A DNA stretch of 18,808 bases from JAJFUG01 sp964386505 (GTDB lineage: Bacteria > Gemmatimonadota > Glassbacteria > GWA2-58-10), in NCBI GenBank assembly GCA_964386505.1, contig CAYLSM010000074.1:1-18808 (forward strand). The letters are read 5' to 3'. Below the pieces are notes generated by a model that was not told the origin of the DNA, did no database searches, and saw nothing but the letters and a program-made list of their open reading frames with translations. The first letter of the stretch is position 1, and each line of letters starts with the position of its first letter. This document shows, piece by piece, positions 15,501 to 18,808 of the stretch. Both the position numbers and the translations under genes were made by a program.

Positions 15501-17675
15501 CGGGTGATCAAGGAGACCAACGATCAGTTCTGCGAGATGCTCGGCTACGCAAGGGAGGAACTCCTGGAGCAGAGCACGAGGAAATGCTATCTGTCCCAGG
15601 AGGATTATGATGCTGTGGGAAAGACATATGAAAGTAAGGAAGAACGCGGATCTCATCAGATTGAGACCCGCTTTCTCAGGAAAGACGGCCGTGTGATTGA
15701 TGTCCTGATCAGCCTTGCGCCGATGAATCCGCAGGACCTGTCGGCTGGTTATGCATTTGCGGTGATAGATATCACCGAGAGCAAGCGCATGGAGACCGAG
15801 CTGCTCCGCAGCCAGGAAAAGATGAAAAGCATCCTGCGGGTCCAGCCGGTGGGAGTGGGTATGGTCGTGGACCGGGTTTTCAAGGAAGTAAACAAGCATT
15901 ACTGCGAAATTGTCGGCTATACAAGAGAGGAACTGCTTGGGCGCAACACCTCGTTCCTCTACAACACGCCGGAGGATTACGAGGCTGTGGGGCGATTCCA
16001 CGGATATGTCAGGGAGCACGGCAGCGGAACGATGGAGACCCGCCACCGCCGCAAGGACGGCCGGATGATCGACCTTCTGCTGAGTTTCGCCCCTGTGGAC
16101 CGGAACGATTACTCCAAGGGCCATATTTTCGCAGCCCTGGACATCACCGAGCGCAAGCGCGCCGAGCAGCGGCTGCGGTTCCTGGCCTCGACTGTCGAGC
16201 AGGCCACTGAAAGTGTCATTATCCGGGACACTGAGGGACTGATCCAGTATGTGAACCCGGCGTTTGAGGCCTCCTCCGGCTACAGCGCTGACGAGGTGAT
16301 TGGCCGGAATATGCATTTTATGGAGTTCACCGTCGAAAGCCAGACCCTTCTGAAAGAGATCATCGGAACCACGAGAGAGGGCAAGGTCTGGTCCGGACGG
16401 GTGCAATCTCTGTGCAAGAACGGGGACATTCTGACTGAGGACATCACTGTCACTCCCATCCGGGATGAAAAGGGTGAGATAGTGAGCTACGTGACCCTGA
16501 AAAAGGATGTGACCCGGGAACTGGACCTCGAGGACCAGCTCCGCGTCTCTCAGAAACTGGAGGCGGTGGGCCTTCTGGCCGGCGGTGTGGCCCACGACCT
16601 GAACAACCTTCTTACCCCGATTCTGGGCTACTCCGAGATGCTGCTGCTGGAGGAGAAACTGAGCCAAGCGGCGCAGAGGGATATCCAGGAGATAGTGAAC
16701 GCCGGGGGGCGCGCGCGCGACCTGGTCGGGCAGTTGATGGCGTTCGGCCGGAAACAGACCCTCCAGGTCAAAGCCCTGGATATGAATGAGGTTATCTCCA
16801 ACATGGGCAAGCTGCTCCGCCGGACCCTGCGCGAGAATATCCGCATCGAGATGCAGCTATCGGCCTCGGTGCGGGCGGTGCGGGCAGACCGCAGCCAGGT
16901 GGAGCAGGTGTTGATGAACCTGGCAGTAAACGCCCAGGATGCCATGCCCGAGGGCGGCAAGCTTGCTATCGAAACCCGGGACGACGAACTGGACGCCGAT
17001 TACGCCAACCATCACACCGGAGTGACCCCGGGCAGATATGTCATGCTTTCAGTTTCCGACACTGGGATGGGCATGCCGCCCGAGATCAAAGCCCGGATTT
17101 TCGATCCGTTTTTCACTACCAAGCCGATCGGACAGGGCACCGGACTGGGGCTGGCTACGGTTTACGGGATTGTAAAGCAGCATGGCGGTCATGTCTGGGT
17201 CTACAGTGAGCCCGGGCACGGCAGCACTTTCAAGGTCTATCTGCCGGCCATCGAGCTGGAGCCGGCAGAAAGCGAGGGAGCCGCTGTTCAGGCGGAGGCC
17301 CCGGGAGGGAATGAAACGCTCCTGGTGGCGGAGGACGACCCCAACGTGCGGGACCTGGCCTGTACTATGCTGAGCGGCCTCGGGTACAAGGTGCTGAGCG
17401 GCAAGACAGTGAGCGAATGTCTGGAGCTGGCGGCCAATTACCCGGACAGGATCGACATTCTGTTGACCGATGTGATAATGCCCAACATGAGCGGCCGTGA
17501 GCTGTATAGCCGTCTTCAACAGGCCCGTCCCGGGCTGCGGGTGCTCTACATGTCGGGGTATGCCGCGAACCTGATCGCCGACCGTGGGGTGCTGGGCGAA
17601 GACATCTGCTTTATCCAGAAACCTTTCACCCGCATGAACCTGGCCCGCAAAGTGCGGGAGTGCCTGAACGGCTAA
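12573..17675 (+). CDS. multi-PAS membrane hybrid histidine kinase with receiver domain
   Basis: A 1700-residue sensor kinase. ATG 12573 is preferred because the 5TM-5TMR_LYT membrane domain then starts at once (MIFLNLLHNITLLVSL); an in-frame ATG at 12471 would add 34 unrelated residues, and neither start has a strong ribosome site. Order: five or six membrane helices (1-186), about nine PAS domains (199-1320), HisKA with phospho-acceptor His1341 in GGVAHDLNN, HATPase with N-box around Asn1449, DTGMGM at 1496 and GTGLGL at 1522, then a receiver domain with acidic pair Asp1588/Asp1589, phospho-acceptor Asp1633 (LLTDVIMP) and Lys1683. PAS domains six to eight are tandem copies of 124 residues each (839-1210). 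The third and fifth PAS also resemble each other (LFENMLNGFAY, LFEYMVTGFAL). No HPt protein or DNA-binding response regulator is adjacent, so it is an orphan; signal and output are unknown. Confidence 0.92.
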   Translation: MIFLNLLHNITLLVSLGILYGIIIRRWHPGSAPYRIYSGLLFGSVSLVGMLTPLRLSPGVIFDGRSIILSLAGLFGGGTAALIATLMSATYRIWLGGDGALMGVSVITESALLGVLFGRLRRRFPALMHPLYILLFGALVHAIMLACTGLLPGGVKGEILNRIALPVMTIYPLAVLMLSLLFLDMEAHVKAENELTRSEEEYRLLVENANSIILRWTPDGVIRFMNGFGLRFFGYSHEELIGRNVVGTIIPYTDSAGRDLHQMVRDILQYPERFESNENENVCKDGRRVWIHWTNRAIRNEDGSLRELYTIGDDITDRRRAQSEVEESEKLFRRLVEGAPDGIFVQTDGHFAYLNRVALDLFGAESDSQLIGTPVLERFHPDFHDSIRQKMRELSEDNREQPIAEEMFLRLDGKAVIGEFSGVPIHYRGRDGGLVFFRDIAERKLSEQALKESEKLYRSLFENMLNGFAYCRMLFDDKGAPEDFIYLAVNQTFEQQTGLRDVIGKRVSEVIPGIRESDPQLLERYGQVATTGKPERFEIYVSSLEMWFWVSVYSPASGYFVAVFDVVTERKKAEEKLRRQAEFISHLINSMPYPVYYKDADGKYLGCNQAFREYLGVGDREVIGKTVFEVAPPGLAEIYHKADQELFANPGIQVYESVARTAGGSDRPVIFHKATFNNPDGSTGGIIGAIIDISELKNTEQALRESERKYRHLFEYMVTGFALHEMILDESGRPVDYRFLEVNPAFEKLTGLRAEYVQGRTLREVLPEMDQSWIERICGVALSGESLSFEEFYPGLGKHLELMVYSPQKGRFAVIFGDITARKKAEAELIRSEQKIRDILRVQPVGVGLAVDRRFVEVNNQVCDMLGYSREELIGQRTEMIYASPEVNEAVRKLYKQVAEQGTATIEVPCVRKDGRHIDIILNLSPLDHTDTSKGVVFTVLDITERKRMETELIKSEEKVRNILRVQPVGVGLLVDRVIKETNDQFCEMLGYAREELLEQSTRKCYLSQEDYDAVGKTYESKEERGSHQIETRFLRKDGRVIDVLISLAPMNPQDLSAGYAFAVIDITESKRMETELLRSQEKMKSILRVQPVGVGMVVDRVFKEVNKHYCEIVGYTREELLGRNTSFLYNTPEDYEAVGRFHGYVREHGSGTMETRHRRKDGRMIDLLLSFAPVDRNDYSKGHIFAALDITERKRAEQRLRFLASTVEQATESVIIRDTEGLIQYVNPAFEASSGYSADEVIGRNMHFMEFTVESQTLLKEIIGTTREGKVWSGRVQSLCKNGDILTEDITVTPIRDEKGEIVSYVTLKKDVTRELDLEDQLRVSQKLEAVGLLAGGVAHDLNNLLTPILGYSEMLLLEEKLSQAAQRDIQEIVNAGGRARDLVGQLMAFGRKQTLQVKALDMNEVISNMGKLLRRTLRENIRIEMQLSASVRAVRADRSQVEQVLMNLAVNAQDAMPEGGKLAIETRDDELDADYANHHTGVTPGRYVMLSVSDTGMGMPPEIKARIFDPFFTTKPIGQGTGLGLATVYGIVKQHGGHVWVYSEPGHGSTFKVYLPAIELEPAESEGAAVQAEAPGGNETLLVAEDDPNVRDLACTMLSGLGYKVLSGKTVSECLELAANYPDRIDILLTDVIMPNMSGRELYSRLQQARPGLRVLYMSGYAANLIADRGVLGEDICFIQKPFTRMNLARKVRECLNG
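15087..16202 (+). repeat. three tandem PAS-encoding repeats with a 372-base period
   Basis: The 20-base word atcctgcgggtccagccggt occurs at 15087, 15459 and 15831, exactly 372 bases (124 codons) apart. Each unit runs from ILRVQPVGVG through a conserved RKDGR and DIT(E)xKR end. The units have diverged in the middle but kept length and ends, indicating in-frame tandem duplication of a PAS plus linker. Confidence 0.9.
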
Positions 17676-17808
17676 CCGGTCTTCTCCCGCCCGGTGCAGC
17701 CTGTGGCTTATTTTCATACCCCTGATCTGCAATGGTTTGAGTCTGTCCCGCCTGCTGGATGAGGCTGTAAGCTCACTCCCGGATAATCAATTCCAGAGTA
17801 AAAAAACC

Positions 17809-17837
17809 TTGATATTTGAACGCCTGTTCACTATAAT
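17809..17837 (+). promoter_or_regulatory. sigma70-type promoter of the TetR gene
   Basis: TTGATA (17809-17814) and a consensus TATAAT (17832-17837) are separated by exactly 17 bases. Transcription should start near 17843-17845, about 50 bases before the GTG start, inside the first palindromic operator. It is the clearest promoter in the window. Confidence 0.7.
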
Positions 17838-17870
17838 GAATGTAGATTCATATTATGAAACAATATTCAT
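17836..17870. promoter_or_regulatory. two tandem palindromic operators, ATGAA-N6-TTCAT, spaced 19 bp
   Basis: Site 1 (17836-17851) is ATGAATGTAGATTCAT; site 2 (17855-17870) is ATGAAACAATATTCAT. Both have 5-base arms and a 6-base centre, and corresponding half-sites are 19 bp apart. They overlap the end of the -10 and the expected transcription start, the usual place for TetR-family autorepression by two cooperating dimers. Binding by the downstream TetR protein is inferred. Confidence 0.65.
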
Positions 17871-17894
17871 ATTTTCAGGCGAATCGGAGGCTTT

Positions 17895-18509
17895 GTGGGC
17901 AGACCATCCCGCAAGGAACGCGAGAAAGAGCGCATGCGGCGGGAGATACTGGAGGCGGCCGAGGCGGTGTTCTCGACCAACGGTTTCCACAACACGACAA
18001 TCAGTATGATCGCCGCGGCGGCCGGGCTTTCAGTCGGTTCGATCTACAATTTCTTCCCGGGCAAGGAGGCGCTTTTTTTCAGCATTATCGAGAAAAGCGC
18101 CAGCGAGGGTCTGGATAACCTGCGGGTGGCGGCTGATTCATTCGACTCGCCGGTGGAAAAGCTGCGCACTGTGATTACACAAAAGGTGAACTACTTCATC
18201 GCCCATTACGATTTTTTCAAGATCTTCATCGGGTTCACCTCGGACAGCTACCGCCCGCAGATCGAAAAAGACCATCCTGTCCTGATCCGACACCAGGCTT
18301 ACATGGACTGGCTCGAATCGATTTGCCACGAGGCAATCGACCGGGGCCTGATAAAACCTTGCGATCCGCGCTTGCTGGCGGTCAGCCTTGATGGCTTGAC
18401 CGACGGGATTATCAGGCACTGGGAAAGGCTGGAAAACATAACTGACGCCCAGGAAATAATCGGGACTATCGAGGAACTGTTTTTCCGGGGCATCCTCATT
18501 TCAAGCTGA
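17895..18509 (+). CDS. TetR/AcrR-family transcriptional regulator
   Basis: A 204-residue one-component repressor. The GTG start at 17895 has GGAGG at 17886-17890 (4-base spacing, a little short) and gives the standard opening MGRPSRKEREKERMRREILE. Residues about 14-60 form the TetR DNA-binding domain: helix one AAEAVFSTNGFHNTTI, then the helix-turn-helix MIAAAAGLSVGSIYNFFPGK with the usual SIYNFF recognition helix. The remaining residues form an all-helical ligand/dimer domain that does not reveal the ligand. Promoter and paired palindromes just upstream suggest it represses itself. No efflux pump or other classical target follows within the window; the partial gene starting at 18693 may belong to its regulon. 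A link to the sugar genes is not indicated. Confidence 0.9.
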   Translation: MGRPSRKEREKERMRREILEAAEAVFSTNGFHNTTISMIAAAAGLSVGSIYNFFPGKEALFFSIIEKSASEGLDNLRVAADSFDSPVEKLRTVITQKVNYFIAHYDFFKIFIGFTSDSYRPQIEKDHPVLIRHQAYMDWLESICHEAIDRGLIKPCDPRLLAVSLDGLTDGIIRHWERLENITDAQEIIGTIEELFFRGILISS

Positions 18510-18516
18510 GAAAAGC

Positions 18517-18603
18517 GCCGGGACGGTGGAAGGCAATGCCGGCAGGGTGAGTGGCTTTTTATCGGGGGATAGACAGGCAGCTCGCTCCGGACACCGTCCC
18601 GGC
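18517..18603. repeat. 12-bp perfect inverted repeat in the leader of the last gene
   Basis: GCCGGGACGGTG (18517-18528) and CACCGTCCCGGC (18592-18603) are exact reverse complements separated by 63 bases, which themselves contain shorter complementary words. The element lies between the TetR stop and the next start. It could close a structured RNA leader or be a remnant of a mobile element. I do not recognise a known riboswitch in it. Confidence 0.5.
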
Positions 18604-18692
18604 CAGTGTTTCGGTCCCTGGGGGCCTGGCTGGCGAGCCGTAGCGTCTCGGGCTGCTCTGCGGGCCGTATTCGAGAATCGAGGAACATAGCC

Positions 18693-18808
18693 ATGGACAG
18701 AATGAGCTGCGATCTCCTGTTCGTGACATTCGAAACCGAGGCGGGGGACGCTGGTCCGCTCGACATTGAATGGCTGGTCGAGTTGCGCCGCCGCGGCTAC
18801 GGAGTGAC
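18693..18808 (+). CDS. start of an unidentified protein, cut by the window end
   Basis: An ATG at 18693 has GAGGA at 18680-18684 with 8-base spacing, and the frame stays open to the last base, giving 38 residues. The start reads MDRMSCDLLFVTFETEAGD and continues with an acidic stretch and then LVELRRRGYGV. Codon use is GC-rich like the neighbours. A hydrophobic first strand (CDLLFVTF) followed by a helix resembles the opening of an alpha/beta domain, but this is too short to assign. It could share the TetR gene's transcript, though 183 bases of leader separate them. Confidence 0.5.
   Translation, partial: MDRMSCDLLFVTFETEAGDAGPLDIEWLVELRRRGYGV

Noticed and set aside
17676..17700. Terminator hairpin ACCGG/CCGGT after the kinase
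   Set aside because: Five base pairs with an 11-base loop and no U-run; insufficient.
1..18808. CRISPR arrays, tRNA or rRNA genes, transposases, toxin-antitoxin or phage genes
   Set aside because: None could be recognised on either strand; no regular spaced repeats other than the PAS-coding triplication.

Overview
This GC-rich window carries ten genes or gene fragments, all on the + strand. It looks like a chromosomal piece of a Gram-negative heterotroph that lives on plant polysaccharides. Supporting this are a putative lipoprotein alpha-L-rhamnosidase, a Pseudomonas-type L-rhamnose isomerase, two FGGY sugar kinases, an L-fucose/arabinose-type isomerase and a very large hybrid sensor kinase. 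The C-rich hairpin repeats between genes are common in uncultivated FCB-like or Glassbacteria/Latescibacteria-like genomes. That placement is a low-confidence inference; no rRNA or other phylogenetic marker is present.

Region 1 (1-5773): the 3' part of an NCS1 (purine/cytosine permease family) transporter; a 57-residue two-helix membrane protein coupled to it by an ATGA overlap; then, after a short gap holding a LacI-type palindrome, a GH78 alpha-L-rhamnosidase and an FGGY kinase that starts 17 bases after it.

Region 2 (5774-10596): an intergenic repeat cluster, L-rhamnose isomerase, an AraB-type ribulokinase, a second repeat cluster, and an L-fucose/arabinose isomerase-family enzyme. Together regions 1 and 2 read as a sugar-scavenging locus. 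Rhamnose is released by GH78, isomerised by RhaI and probably phosphorylated by the first FGGY kinase. The AraB-type kinase and the second isomerase would form a parallel branch, probably for L-arabinose. Rhamnose plus arabinose fits a rhamnogalacturonan-like pectin substrate. No aldolase, ribulose-5-phosphate epimerase, or LacI/AraC-type sugar regulator lies in the window.

Region 3 (10597-18808): a 443-base gap without a convincing gene, an HI0933/BaiN-family flavoprotein, a 1700-residue membrane hybrid histidine kinase with about nine PAS domains (three of them tandem copies of exactly 124 residues), and a TetR-family repressor. The repressor gene has a strong sigma70-type promoter followed by two 16-bp palindromes spaced 19 bp apart. 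After a 183-base structured-looking leader comes the start of one more unidentified gene. Nothing in region 3 is clearly tied to the sugar genes.
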